This document shows positions 16,249-25,667 of a stretch of DNA of 64,000 nucleotides, one piece after another (within the stretch, counting starts at the first letter, position 1; the number at the start of each line of letters is the position of its first letter). Below the pieces are notes generated by a model. It saw nothing but the letters and a program-made list of their open reading frames with translations. It was not told the DNA's origin and ran no database searches. The DNA lies in the NCBI GenBank assembly GCA_903844845.1, contig CAIMVG010000018.1, positions 18,112-82,111 of the forward strand, given 5' to 3'. Origin of the DNA: an uncultured Dehalococcoidia bacterium (GTDB lineage Bacteria; Chloroflexota; Dehalococcoidia; Dehalococcoidales; UBA1222). Made by a program: the position numbers and the translations under genes.

Positions 16249-18765
16249 TTATTCTTCTTTTTTTTGTTCTTGTGTTCTTGGATCGGAAAGAAGCCGTTTG
16301 CGCATTAATTTGCAGAAAATCTCTACCAGTTCGGGATCAAATTGGGTTCCGGCACATCTCTTAAGCTCGGTGAGGGCATCCTCCAGTGTAAACTGGGTCC
16401 TGTAAGACCTCGGGGAAGTCATAGCGTCGTATGCGTCGGCAATTGAAAGAATGCGCGCCTCGATGGGGATATTTGTACCTTTGAGTCCGTCGGGATATCC
16501 GCTGCCGTCGAAATGCTCGTGATGGTGAAGGATGGCCGGCAAGCAATTGTTCAGGTCTGCGACATGCTTAAGTATTTCCACGCCAAGTTCCGGGTGCGTG
16601 CGTATAGGGCTCCATTCTTCGCCTGTAAGGGCAGACTGTTTCGTAAGGATAGAATCAGGTACGCCTACTTTGCCTATATCATGCAGCAGCCCTGCAGCAC
16701 GAAGCAGGCCGACCCGGTCGTTGGGCATATCAAGTTCTTCAGCCATTAAAACGGCGTATTCACTGACCTTACGTGAATGCCCGTATGTATAATTGTCTTT
16801 TGCGTCAACTGTCGCGGCGAGTGCATAGATGATACTCAACGCGTTGGGATTGGTATCCAGTTCTATCCCTCTAAAGCTGGTCCCTGTCTCCACCACTTCT
16901 GAAGAAAGGCAGGTACGGTTTCGCCCCAATTGCTTGGCTTTGTACATCGCCGCGTCTGCCTTCCGGATGATTTCCTCTTTTATTACCCCGTCATTCGGCC
17001 AGTTTGCCACACCGATGCTCATGGTTATCGGCATCGTCCTGGACCCGCTCTTTGAGTCGATAGTTTTACGCATGCGTTCTGCCACCTTGTAGGCGTCGTC
17101 CATGCGGGCTTCAGGTAAAATAACAGCGAATTCCTCACCGCCATAGCGGAAAGCCATGTCGATTCCCCGGACGGAACTCTGGAGATAATGTCCTACGCGG
17201 CGCAATACCTGGTCGCCGGCAAGGTGACCGTAGATATCGTTGAAGGATTTGAAGAGGTCTATATCCATCAGTATCAATGAAAAGGTAGTCCCGAAACGGG
17301 AGCCGCGTGCGATTTCCTGTTCGAGACGTTCATGGAAATGCCTGTGATTATAAAGCCCTGTCAGTTCATCGGTATTGGCGCGTATGTTTGCTCTGGTAAA
17401 AAGTTGCGCATTCTCAACTATGACCCCGGCCTGGTTGGCCATGGCACGTATCAGTTCGAGGTCTTCGTGGGAATAAGGACGGTCGGAAGTCTTTTGCCCC
17501 AATGCCAGGACGCAGATTAGGCGGTCGCGGCTTTTCAGCGGATAGAGTATCCCGATGCTGCTGTTTGTCAGTTGCTCTCGTTCGGCTTGCCAGAGTCCTT
17601 TGAACTCAGGGATATTTTCCAATTGCCTCGGGTCGAGTGCACTGTCGTTGCGGTCCAGCCATGAAATTACAAGACTGTCGGCACTCAGAGAAAACTCTTT
17701 CGCGGTGGCCTGTTCCGGCTGGATATATTTAAGAACAAACTCGCCGCTGTCGTTGTTTTGGAGGAGCATGCCGGCCCAACTGATGTTCAAGGCCTTGCAT
17801 AGCGTGGGAAGCATCTCGAGCGCCAGTTCGTTCAGGTCAAGTATGTAACCCATTTTGGCGCTGAATCCCATTACGGCGTTACGGTATTCGTACGTCTGTG
17901 GATAGAAAATACGGTCAACAAGTTTCTGTACGATTAGGTGCAGTGGACGGAAAGCCGCTACTAACAGTAGGAAAACGACGGCCACCAGCATAGCCGTGCC
18001 CAATAGATTTTGATTTGGGAACCGCATGACGATCAGGAAGGTTCCGATCGAGCCTCCGATCACCAGCATGAGCGAAACTACGTAGGATAATCCGGTTCTT
18101 GCCACCCACTTGATGTCGAGCAGTCGATACTGTGATATGGCATAGGTGATGATTAGTGCGTTGATAAGGTTTCCGATATGGTCCAAAGGCAGATTAGAGA
18201 GGCTTTTTATATAGTTTGTATAAGTCAAAAGTACCAGCAGTGCCCACCCGACGAAAAGGTATTTGGTACGATTGTGCTCCTTTGGATTGTTAAAGGCCCT
18301 GTACCGTACCCACAGGATGCCTATTACCAGGATGCTGAAGGCCAATCCTGTAATACCGATGAACAGTTTGGCAGGTGTGTACAGCACGTAATCGGTAACG
18401 CCGTTTATTACGGAGGAAGATTCGACGACATGCCCTGTAGCCGATAGCATGGCAAGTAGTGCCAGGGCGCCGTATGCGATATACATCGGTATACCCGGGC
18501 GGCGTTCTGTATATCCCAGTGCGAAATGGTAATAGGCTACCAGTGTCCAGATTAGTGCGACGACCAGTATTTTATTCCAGAAGATTGTCTGGGAGGGTGG
18601 TGCATTAAGGTGCACCATGAAAGACGTAAAGCTCCAGAAAGCGGCGACTCCAAGATAATAGGCAAATAATTTTCCTAAACGGCTGCCCGTTCTCTGGAGC
18701 GAGAACGCCAGCAGGATGATGTATGCACAGGAAGTGATTAAGGGGATGAGCGCCAGCGTATTCAA
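16249..18765 (-). CDS. membrane GAF-GGDEF-HD-GYP cyclic-di-GMP signalling protein
   Basis: The 838-residue protein has an N-terminal set of about seven to eight membrane helices (residues 1-275) like 7TM sensor modules. A GAF-type domain (about 300-455) follows, then a diguanylate cyclase domain with RYGGEEF (GGEEF at 542-546) preceded by an RGID inhibitory I-site (533-536). A C-terminal HD-GYP phosphodiesterase domain carries HDIGKVGV and HHEHFDGSGYPDG. Both synthetic and degradative active sites look intact, so the balance is probably set by the sensor. The TTG start has AGGAGG 5 bp upstream. It is one of two HD-GYP proteins here, and the genome invests clearly in pili. Confidence 0.93.
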   Translation of the reverse strand: MNTLALIPLITSCAYIILLAFSLQRTGSRLGKLFAYYLGVAAFWSFTSFMVHLNAPPSQTIFWNKILVVALIWTLVAYYHFALGYTERRPGIPMYIAYGALALLAMLSATGHVVESSSVINGVTDYVLYTPAKLFIGITGLAFSILVIGILWVRYRAFNNPKEHNRTKYLFVGWALLVLLTYTNYIKSLSNLPLDHIGNLINALIITYAISQYRLLDIKWVARTGLSYVVSLMLVIGGSIGTFLIVMRFPNQNLLGTAMLVAVVFLLLVAAFRPLHLIVQKLVDRIFYPQTYEYRNAVMGFSAKMGYILDLNELALEMLPTLCKALNISWAGMLLQNNDSGEFVLKYIQPEQATAKEFSLSADSLVISWLDRNDSALDPRQLENIPEFKGLWQAEREQLTNSSIGILYPLKSRDRLICVLALGQKTSDRPYSHEDLELIRAMANQAGVIVENAQLFTRANIRANTDELTGLYNHRHFHERLEQEIARGSRFGTTFSLILMDIDLFKSFNDIYGHLAGDQVLRRVGHYLQSSVRGIDMAFRYGGEEFAVILPEARMDDAYKVAERMRKTIDSKSGSRTMPITMSIGVANWPNDGVIKEEIIRKADAAMYKAKQLGRNRTCLSSEVVETGTSFRGIELDTNPNALSIIYALAATVDAKDNYTYGHSRKVSEYAVLMAEELDMPNDRVGLLRAAGLLHDIGKVGVPDSILTKQSALTGEEWSPIRTHPELGVEILKHVADLNNCLPAILHHHEHFDGSGYPDGLKGTNIPIEARILSIADAYDAMTSPRSYRTQFTLEDALTELKRCAGTQFDPELVEIFCKLMRKRLLSDPRTQEQKKEE

Positions 18766-18806
18766 GCCAGCCTCCTGGGTCGGCGGCTTTCAGTTAACAA
18801 ATATTT

Positions 18807-18836
18807 ATGGTTGCCATGCTTATTCGTGGCAACCAT
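18807..18836. repeat. perfect 10-bp inverted repeat between signalling and radical SAM genes
   Basis: ATGGTTGCCA (18807-18816) and TGGCAACCAT (18827-18836) flank a 10-nt loop. It lies about 100 bp after the radical SAM stop and about 40 bp before the GGDEF protein start on the minus strand. It could be a terminator of the upstream unit (though no clear T-run follows) or an operator or leader hairpin for the signalling gene. Confidence 0.5.
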
Positions 18837-18932
18837 TATGCTTAAAAGGAGTTCGCTTTGTCAACAGGATGCTAGGTTTATTTGAGTTAAATTACCACCT
18901 TTGCTTGTGAAAAATTGTCTTGAAAATCCTTC

Positions 18933-20426
18933 TCACCAGTACCTGCTGATGCTCGCTACCACCCGGTTTACAGAAGCCGATGTTTGTTCTTCCCCGGGGG
19001 CTTTCACCAGCCTGGTTATGTCTTTATAGAATGTTCTTGTTTCGTCTACCGTATAACCGAGCGATGCGAGGTAACAGGCAAAGTATTCGCCGCCCGGAAA
19101 ATTTGCCGAATGCTTGATATGTTTCTCAAGGGCCAGCATCCCCTCCCGGGCTTCGTCGCTGTTCATCGTATCGTGCTTCCATATCAGCCCATGCCCTTCG
19201 ACGCGGAAACGTGACTGCGCCCCATCCACCCGGGTGTTGGGTGCCATATAAAACAGAAAACTGGCATAAGTATCTGGTGCGGCTTTTTCGATGAGTTCGG
19301 CAGTGCACATTATGCTTTCACGCGTCTCCCCGGGAAAACCTACAACGACGTTGAAGTTGGTGATTATCCCGAGTTCCCTGGCGACGCGGGCGATATTGAT
19401 GGAAGCTTCGGGAGCATAATTGCGGCCCATGGAGCGCAGCATCTCGGTGGAACCGGACTCGACTCCGATGTCGAGGGCCACGCACCCGGAGCGCTGCATT
19501 TTCTCTAAAAGGGCTTCGCTCAGATTGCTTATCCTGGCATACGAAGACCATTTTACCGGCATACCTTTGGAACCACAGGTTTCGTAGATTTTGTCGCACA
19601 GTTCACCGCAGCGTTCTGGAGGCGCGGAGAAGCAGGAATCGGTGAAACGGAAAGTGTTGACTCCCAATTCCTGTACATCATATATAAGTTCTTTCACGAC
19701 ACTGTCAACCGAGCGATACCTTACCGGCTTGTCCCAGTAAGTTACCTCGGAACAATAGGCGCAGTTGAAAGGGCATCCCCGGCTGGTTTCCACTGGCAAG
19801 ACCGGCAAACGGCGTTCAGAAGGGATTCCCATCAACTTCCAGTCAGGCCGGCCTATCTCCTCGCACTCTATCCCCTGGCGGTTTGCTGTTCTTACCGTTG
19901 TGTTGTTGTCTTTGAAGACCAATCCGGCGACGCTTGCCGCGCTCGTACCCGCATCTATTGCGCGCACCAGTTCGAGAAACGTCTGTTCGCCTTCACGCAT
20001 GATTATGTAATCTAGTAAAGGTATAACTTTGAAAAGGTATTCCGCGGGCATCGACCATGAAAGTGGACCCCCGAGGACGATCACCGCAAGCGGATTATCG
20101 CGCTTGATTTTTTGGGCGATATGACCAACGTCTTCGATTCCCATGAAAGTCGAAGAAATCCCGACTATGCCGGCGTCATATCTTCGGTCTCCGTCAAGGA
20201 AACAGTCCGTGACCTGTACCTCAACACCATGTCGGGCCAGGAAAGTTGCGATGACTGCCGGGGCGACGGTGGGGATGGAAAATTGAATTGTCGATTTCCC
20301 TGCCATCTTGGAGAGAAGACTGATGGGACCGGTCGGCATCCCCATGTCGGCTAGTTGCGGCAGCCTGAGAGGCGCGAATCCCGTAACTATCAGCACGCTG
20401 TTCTTGGTTTTGCAGGTCTTTTCCAC
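18933..20426 (-). CDS. B12-binding-domain radical SAM protein
   Basis: The 497-residue protein has an N-terminal cobalamin-binding-like Rossmann region (VAPAVIATFLARHGVEVQVTDC, VIVLGGPL). The radical SAM cluster motif SRGCPFNCAYCSE (CxxxCxxC) and an Elp3-like TIM-barrel (VKELIYDVQELGVNTFRFTDSCF, GVESGSTEMLRSMGR, GFPGETRESI) follow. The B12 signature DxHxxG is not evident, so cobalamin binding is uncertain. GTG start with AAGGA upstream. It follows the GH3-like gene by 45 bp and probably forms an operon with it. The product is unknown; such proteins often methylate or rearrange lipids or secondary metabolites. Confidence 0.85.
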   Translation of the reverse strand: MEKTCKTKNSVLIVTGFAPLRLPQLADMGMPTGPISLLSKMAGKSTIQFSIPTVAPAVIATFLARHGVEVQVTDCFLDGDRRYDAGIVGISSTFMGIEDVGHIAQKIKRDNPLAVIVLGGPLSWSMPAEYLFKVIPLLDYIIMREGEQTFLELVRAIDAGTSAASVAGLVFKDNNTTVRTANRQGIECEEIGRPDWKLMGIPSERRLPVLPVETSRGCPFNCAYCSEVTYWDKPVRYRSVDSVVKELIYDVQELGVNTFRFTDSCFSAPPERCGELCDKIYETCGSKGMPVKWSSYARISNLSEALLEKMQRSGCVALDIGVESGSTEMLRSMGRNYAPEASINIARVARELGIITNFNVVVGFPGETRESIMCTAELIEKAAPDTYASFLFYMAPNTRVDGAQSRFRVEGHGLIWKHDTMNSDEAREGMLALEKHIKHSANFPGGEYFACYLASLGYTVDETRTFYKDITRLVKAPGEEQTSASVNRVVASISRYW

Positions 20427-20471
20427 ATTATTGTCCTTAATTTTAAGATTATCTTATGCGTTTAAAGTATA

Positions 20472-22409
20472 TCAAACACTTGCTTTCGGGGCAGACTCTC
20501 TGGCTTTGACCGAGAGGGCGGTGTTCACCAGGAAATTGATAACCTCTTCTTCTGGGTTGATGTGGCTGACTTTTATATTCGTGAGACTGGCCCCGGCTGC
20601 TTTCTGGCGCAGTTCATAGGTCTTGAAAGCCCCCTTGGGCAGCAGTGTTATCATCAATGGGCGCAGTCCGGTAAAAGACTCCAACTCCGCGTAGGGCGTA
20701 TCGAGCAGTTTCAGTTCGTTATGGATCGATTCCGCTACCTGGCTTAACGGCAGCTTATGGGCCTCCGCTTTCATCTCTATGTACAGGTGCAGCAGGGGTT
20801 TTTCATGCACTTCTTTCCGGGCACACCAATCGACGTATTCCAACCCGCTGTTTTCCAATGCCCGCCAGATGACCTTTTCCCCCAGCCTTGTGAAGCCTGC
20901 GATATCTATTTGGTCGTCGATGCGGGCTACGAAAACCATCTGGGGTATATCGATATTCAGTTTTTCATTACGGCGGGCGATGATTTTGACCATGTGACCA
21001 AGGCGATAGCGCACAAAGGGGCCGCCGTGGAGGCTGGTGATAACCAGTTCGTAGTTACCGGGTTCAAGTTCGTCCATGAGCAAGGTGCGTGGTTTGAATG
21101 AAGCGTCTCTCCTGGCATGCAATACGTCTTTTTCTGGAATAAACTCGAAGAAATTCAGGTGCGGCACAAAGGTCATACCGGTGTGGTCCCAAGCTTGCAT
21201 GGCGATGATAGGGGCCTCAGTGCAGCCATGGAAGTCGAGTGGGTAACAACCCCACATGTCTTTTATCTTCTCACAGAAGACATCGCCGTCAATCCCGAAA
21301 GTAACCAGGCCCTTAAGTTTCCAGAGGTCCCTGGGGAGCAGCGTGCGGTTATGTACCCGCGCATTGAGCATGCCCCTAGCAAGCCTGATAATGGTTTTAG
21401 GATTCTTCTTAAACCATTTTCCGGTTTCGCCGCCTTTTCTGGCATGTTGGGTGAATCGTTGTCCGATAGCCACAGCAACACTTGACATACAGATGGACAT
21501 ATCCAGGCCTTCGGAAAGGGCCATATCGAAACCCTTCTTGATACGATCCTCGAACGGCATACGTTCAGCTTGTTCCACCGGAGGAAGCATGGTGAAGAGT
21601 TCATGCGGAAAGGCCCTTACTATGGTTCCGGTTGCATACGGGGGAGGCGCCATACTATAGAGCACTTTGTCATTTTTACGCAGGTTAACTTCTCCCCGCT
21701 TGCTTGCGGCCGCCAGTATCATCATGGCAAACACCAGTGGTTCGATTTCATCAAAAGCCCGCGATGTTATCGGGGCCCAGCGGTAAGCGTACTCGCCGGA
21801 GTTGCCCGAGGTGTATTGCCATAGTAACGGTTTGCGCGGCAAAACATCCATACGCCTTTTCAAAAGGTATGGGGCATAATCGGCATAGGTAGTGAGCGGG
21901 ACGCTGTCGCGGAATTCTTCGATTGTTTCCGGGTTGGCCCCGTCCATGATGCGCTGCCCGAGTTCGCATTTTCTCAGCAGTTCCACCTGCTCCATTAGCA
22001 ATCGTTTCTGGATCTTCATAAAATCGGATATGCTGAGGTCGAGAAATCCGCAGCATCTTTGCCATACTTCGTCGGATTTATTCTGGGCAAACAGATCGGC
22101 TACAGTACTCATTTTGACGTCCCTCCGGTTATCAATATTCTTGAGCGTAAAATCCGTGATATATCTGGCCAAACTCTGCCAGTTGGGAACGAGCATCGGG
22201 GTTTGTTCGCGGTAACGGGCATATCCGTCGAACATCTGGTCGAAAAAATAGCGGTCCTGGATTACCACCACAACGACATCGATCAACATCCATACCGATG
22301 CGGCTTCCAACATGAGTTTTGACTGCGTTGCCGCAGCCAGCGAAAAAAGGGCCAACCCTAGGCCGTACACCCCGGGATGGCGAACAAGAGCATACAGGCC
22401 TCCGGTCAC
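20472..22409 (-). CDS. GH3-like acyl-adenylate/amide synthetase fused behind a partial methyltransferase-like membrane segment
   Basis: From about residue 100 (MSTVADLFAQNKSDEVW) the 645-residue protein looks like the GH3 auxin-responsive-promoter family, whose members adenylate a carboxylate and couple it to an amine. Marks are LWQYTSGNSGEYAYR as the ATP loop, DFHGCTEAPIIAMQAW, and the C-terminal subdomain from about residue 520. Residues 1-80 (GGLYALVRHPGVYGLG, YARYREQTPMLVPN) resemble the C-terminal half of isoprenylcysteine/phospholipid methyltransferases, with two membrane helices. The GTG at 22409 is only the first canonical start: the same frame is open for 20 more sense codons to a TAA at 22470-22472, and the methyltransferase similarity seems to continue there. 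The 5' end may be degraded. Confidence 0.72.
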   Translation of the reverse strand: MTGGLYALVRHPGVYGLGLALFSLAAATQSKLMLEAASVWMLIDVVVVVIQDRYFFDQMFDGYARYREQTPMLVPNWQSLARYITDFTLKNIDNRRDVKMSTVADLFAQNKSDEVWQRCCGFLDLSISDFMKIQKRLLMEQVELLRKCELGQRIMDGANPETIEEFRDSVPLTTYADYAPYLLKRRMDVLPRKPLLWQYTSGNSGEYAYRWAPITSRAFDEIEPLVFAMMILAAASKRGEVNLRKNDKVLYSMAPPPYATGTIVRAFPHELFTMLPPVEQAERMPFEDRIKKGFDMALSEGLDMSICMSSVAVAIGQRFTQHARKGGETGKWFKKNPKTIIRLARGMLNARVHNRTLLPRDLWKLKGLVTFGIDGDVFCEKIKDMWGCYPLDFHGCTEAPIIAMQAWDHTGMTFVPHLNFFEFIPEKDVLHARRDASFKPRTLLMDELEPGNYELVITSLHGGPFVRYRLGHMVKIIARRNEKLNIDIPQMVFVARIDDQIDIAGFTRLGEKVIWRALENSGLEYVDWCARKEVHEKPLLHLYIEMKAEAHKLPLSQVAESIHNELKLLDTPYAELESFTGLRPLMITLLPKGAFKTYELRQKAAGASLTNIKVSHINPEEEVINFLVNTALSVKARESAPKASV

Positions 22410-22580
22410 GAGTTCGTTGCTTGAACCTACCTTGAAGTATGTTTTATAGAGGGGGAGGCTGACGACTCCTTACATCACGACTGCGCTTAAAGGGGCTTAT
22501 ACGATCGATGCTTCAGGTATCGTATCACAGACTGCACATAGTTATCCCGGGACCTAATACCTGGTCGCTTTAAGCGATCA

Positions 22581-22630
22581 AATAATAAAATCTCACGGGC
22601 CTGATTTCAGGGCCCGTGAGATTTTATTAT
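22581..22630. terminator. strong hairpin with about 20-bp stem
   Basis: Left arm AATAATAAAATCTCACGGGC (from 22581) pairs with a right arm ending GTGAGATTTTATTAT at 22630 around a loop near 22602-22610. On the plus strand GATGTTTTTT follows; on the minus strand the arm itself ends in a T-rich TTTTATTATTT. It probably ends the pilus operon transcript arriving on the minus strand and insulates the GH3-like gene. Confidence 0.75.
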
Positions 22631-22708
22631 GATGTTTTTTGACTAATATGCCGTATATACGTAGAATGGACCCAGGGTTTACCAACGGTTGAGGATCAGG
22701 AAGAGTCA

Positions 22709-22936
22709 ATGCTTACAAAATATATTCAAGCTGCCATAGATAGTATCACCTGGAAGATTATGCCTGACGGCTCGTTCTATGCAGAGATACCACTGCTTGG
22801 GCTCCAGATAAATACGACTCACCTTGAAGAGTGCCAATCACAAATCAGAGAGATGCTCGAAGAATACATCGTTTCATGTCTTTCGCAGAATAAGCCGTTG
22901 CCTGAGATAGGCGGCGTACAAATCAAAATAAGATAA
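22709..22936 (+). CDS. HicB-like antitoxin family protein, no HicA partner
   Basis: The 75-residue product (MLTKYIQAAIDSITWKI, then DGSFYAEIPLLGLQ and LEECQSQIREMLEEYIVSCL) matches the short HicB fold: a degenerate RNase H-like alpha-beta domain that normally neutralises the HicA mRNA interferase. A GGAAGAG ribosome site precedes the ATG. No HicA-like reading frame lies on either side: upstream is the hairpin, downstream the convergent pilT. It may be a solitary regulator or a relic of a toxin-antitoxin pair. Confidence 0.75.
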   Translation: MLTKYIQAAIDSITWKIMPDGSFYAEIPLLGLQINTTHLEECQSQIREMLEEYIVSCLSQNKPLPEIGGVQIKIR

Positions 22937-23030
22937 GTAATAAAGGTAATTTATTTTCTAGAAAAAAGCCTGAACTCAAAATCAGACCTTCGATTAATTT
23001 CCTATTCGGCTTAATGGTATCTAAATGACC

Positions 23031-24161
23031 TTATAGTAGTTGCAACCCCGTTTCTGGTTCATTGACCGCCGCCGCTGCCTGTTTTCTACGACTTTTTACG
23101 GGAGGTGTCCCGAGCAGTTTCGCAAGTTCATCTCGGTCATTCGAATGAGCGAGAGCTGATTCTGCGGTAATCAGGCGTTTGAAATAAAGCTCCTTCAGGG
23201 CTTCGTCCATAGATATCATTCCCGCCTCGCGCCCCGTGCGGATTACGTTTGGCAATTGATATATCTTCCCGTCGCGCAGCAGGTTGGATACGGCGGTATT
23301 GCCCATCATAATCTCCACAGCGGCGACCCTTCCGGCTCCATCGGCCCTGACTACCAGCGTCTGACAAAGGACTGCCACCAGCAAAGAAGCCAGACGTGTT
23401 TGTGCCAGCGAACGCTCATGCAGCGGAAAGAGGTCAATGATTCTTTCCATTGCCTGCGGTGCGCTTGGGGCATGTCCCGTGCTTAAAACAAGATGTCCTG
23501 TTTCGGCTATGGTCAAAACAGCGGCGGCCGTGTCCAGGTCGCGGATTTCACCGACCATGATGACATCGGGGTCCTGGCGCAATACATGCCTCAATGCCTC
23601 GGCAAATGAGACTGTATCTTTACCGAGTTCACGCTGGGTGATAGCGCAATTCACGTTCTTGAAAACATACTCGATAGGGTCTTCTACGGTAATGATGTGT
23701 CTGTGGTCATTAAGGTTCAAATGTTGGATCATAGCCGCGAGGGTGGTGGATTTTCCACTGCCCGTGGGCCCGGTGATGATAACGAGTCCGCGTTTGCGTA
23801 ACGCCAAGGTCTTGCAAATTTCCGGCAGTCCCAATTCATCCAGTGTAGGCACAACAGGGGCCAGCAACCTTATCGCCAGGCTTATAAAACCCTTTTGCAT
23901 CGCGGCGTTGCACCTAAAGTACCCCACCCCGCTGATGGCGTAGCTAAAATCAAGCTCCTTTAACTGGTCGAAGTCTGCCCTTTCTTCCGGTGTAGTCAGT
24001 TGGGCAAATGCCACTTCAGTATCTAAGGAAGTAAGCGGGGTCTTACCATCCAAGGGCGCCAAAGTACCTTTCAAACGCATCAATGGAGGGCTGGAAACCA
24101 CCATATGCAAATCTGAAGCGCTTTTTGCTTTAGCTATCTTTAAAAGGCTTACTACATCCAT
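23031..24161 (-). CDS. pilT: PilT-family ATPase, second paralogue
   Basis: The 376-residue protein has the PilT layout: SASDLHMVVSSPPLMRLKG, Walker A GPTGSGKST, the Asp box ITVEDPIEY, Walker B VIMVGEIRDLDT. The His-box region reads LSTGHAPSAPQAMERIID instead of the common GTLHTxSAxxTxDRIID, so the motif is altered although a histidine remains. A basic tail (VKSRRKQAAAA) is extra. It is the last gene of the pilus operon, 20 bp after pilMN, and is probably the retraction motor matched to this pilus, whereas the copy at 6488 goes with an HD-GYP regulator. Confidence 0.9.
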   Translation of the reverse strand: MDVVSLLKIAKAKSASDLHMVVSSPPLMRLKGTLAPLDGKTPLTSLDTEVAFAQLTTPEERADFDQLKELDFSYAISGVGYFRCNAAMQKGFISLAIRLLAPVVPTLDELGLPEICKTLALRKRGLVIITGPTGSGKSTTLAAMIQHLNLNDHRHIITVEDPIEYVFKNVNCAITQRELGKDTVSFAEALRHVLRQDPDVIMVGEIRDLDTAAAVLTIAETGHLVLSTGHAPSAPQAMERIIDLFPLHERSLAQTRLASLLVAVLCQTLVVRADGAGRVAAVEIMMGNTAVSNLLRDGKIYQLPNVIRTGREAGMISMDEALKELYFKRLITAESALAHSNDRDELAKLLGTPPVKSRRKQAAAAVNEPETGLQLL

Positions 24162-24181
24162 ATAAATTCAACTTGGGTAAC

Positions 24182-25666
24182 TTAACTTAACACTATACTG
24201 AACCCGATTGTCCCTTCAGGTTGGACTTCAAGCGAAGTGACGTCAACTGTTTCAAAGCGTCCCCCTGCTCTTAGTGAACGCGCATATGTCAGAACTAAGA
24301 CTTGCGACGAAGCTGCACCTTTTATCGTGATGCCATCTGCTGAATAACCCACATCCGTAATATTCAAGTCTTTTGGGGCATCGTTCATAACTTCCTGAAC
24401 ATTTCGGTCACATTTGACAAGCGCCGTTGCAAGAGCCGTCAACTGATCGGTGAAGAGTGCTGCATTATTTTGAATAACGTCGATTTTTCCCTGAACTGTC
24501 ACTGCCTGAGCAGAAAGTGTTGTTGATTCCGCGTCTTTCCCTGTAATTGAATCTTGAGTCGATTTGATGTCCGCGCGTAGTTTAACGGTTTGAGATTGAA
24601 TTGAATTATACTGGGTTACTAGTGTCTTCGTTTCGTTCTTTAAAGATAAAAGCGCAGCCTCTCCGAAGGCTATGGCACCTAATACTACCACGACACCAAC
24701 AGGGATTAGCACGCGGCCTATATTAAACCCGGGTGGCTTGTAAGCTTCGGGGAGGGCATTGAAATCTATCAGGGAGTAAGCGTTGCCTGCTCCCGAAGGC
24801 AGCCTTCCTTTTACTGCTAACCCGGCATTTACCATAAATTGGGTGGGGTTGAACACCTCCGGAAAAGTTAATGGGGGGATTGGCGTTGAGACTGGATAAC
24901 CGAGTTTGCCAAGGTACTGCAGGCTTTCCTCATCTCCGGCGATGTCCCCGCTTACGTAGATCTTGTTGTTCTTGTCCAGTGGTTTATCTGTGAAAGTTGA
25001 ATTATAAAATGTAATAGTGCGGTTGAGTTCTTCGGTGATAGCAGGCAATCGCTCATGAAAAGACGTACTGTCGACGGGGAGAGACAAACTGCGGATAACT
25101 ACCGGTATCCGGTCGCTTAGTACTATTATGTCTACAAACGTAAGCCATGAATTTACAATAATCGCCCGAGCCTCATTAACGCACCTCGCAAGCGCCAGCG
25201 GTGCCAGGTCCATCGTCTCGGCCTTAAGCCCTGCTTTGTGGATTACATTGAGCAGGGTATCAGTAGCTTCACGGGGATATGCCACCAGGAACAAGCGCAT
25301 TTCGCCTTTGGGAGAAGGCAGTAACTGATACGAATAATAAACCTGGCTTAGCGGCATCGGTAGAATCCGGCTTGCTTCGTTTCCGATGGCTTCCTGCAAG
25401 AGGTTTCTAGGCACTTCCGGTATCGATATGACCCGGAATACCGAATTAAGCCCGCTAATACCGACGGCTACTTTTGTGTCGTTCACACCTTGAAGTTTGA
25501 AAAATTCTTTTAATGACTCCGCTACTCGGTTCTCGTCAAGGATAGCGCCGCCGCTTACCAGGCCTGGATCAAGCTTGAAACTCGCCCATTTGGCGACCTG
25601 GCTCCCGCTGGTTACCAGCAACTTGATTTCCGTGTCTTCGATATAAAGGCTTATTCTTTTAGCCAT
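24182..25666 (-). CDS. pilM: fused PilM-PilN type IV pilus assembly protein
   Basis: Residues 1-295 form an actin-like PilM (SLYIEDTEIKLLV, VAVGISGLNSVFRVISIPEVPRNLLQEAIGNEASRILP). The PilN-type entry motif LIDFNALPEAYKP follows at 299-311, then one membrane helix at about 317-338, a coiled coil (about 345-400), and a C-terminal ferredoxin-like domain. PilM normally sits in the cytoplasm and binds the N-terminal tail of membrane-anchored PilN; here both are one chain. The gene is followed by pilT and preceded 1 bp away by the PilO-like gene. Confidence 0.85.
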   Translation of the reverse strand: MAKRISLYIEDTEIKLLVTSGSQVAKWASFKLDPGLVSGGAILDENRVAESLKEFFKLQGVNDTKVAVGISGLNSVFRVISIPEVPRNLLQEAIGNEASRILPMPLSQVYYSYQLLPSPKGEMRLFLVAYPREATDTLLNVIHKAGLKAETMDLAPLALARCVNEARAIIVNSWLTFVDIIVLSDRIPVVIRSLSLPVDSTSFHERLPAITEELNRTITFYNSTFTDKPLDKNNKIYVSGDIAGDEESLQYLGKLGYPVSTPIPPLTFPEVFNPTQFMVNAGLAVKGRLPSGAGNAYSLIDFNALPEAYKPPGFNIGRVLIPVGVVVVLGAIAFGEAALLSLKNETKTLVTQYNSIQSQTVKLRADIKSTQDSITGKDAESTTLSAQAVTVQGKIDVIQNNAALFTDQLTALATALVKCDRNVQEVMNDAPKDLNITDVGYSADGITIKGAASSQVLVLTYARSLRAGGRFETVDVTSLEVQPEGTIGFSIVLS

Positions 25667-25667
25667 G

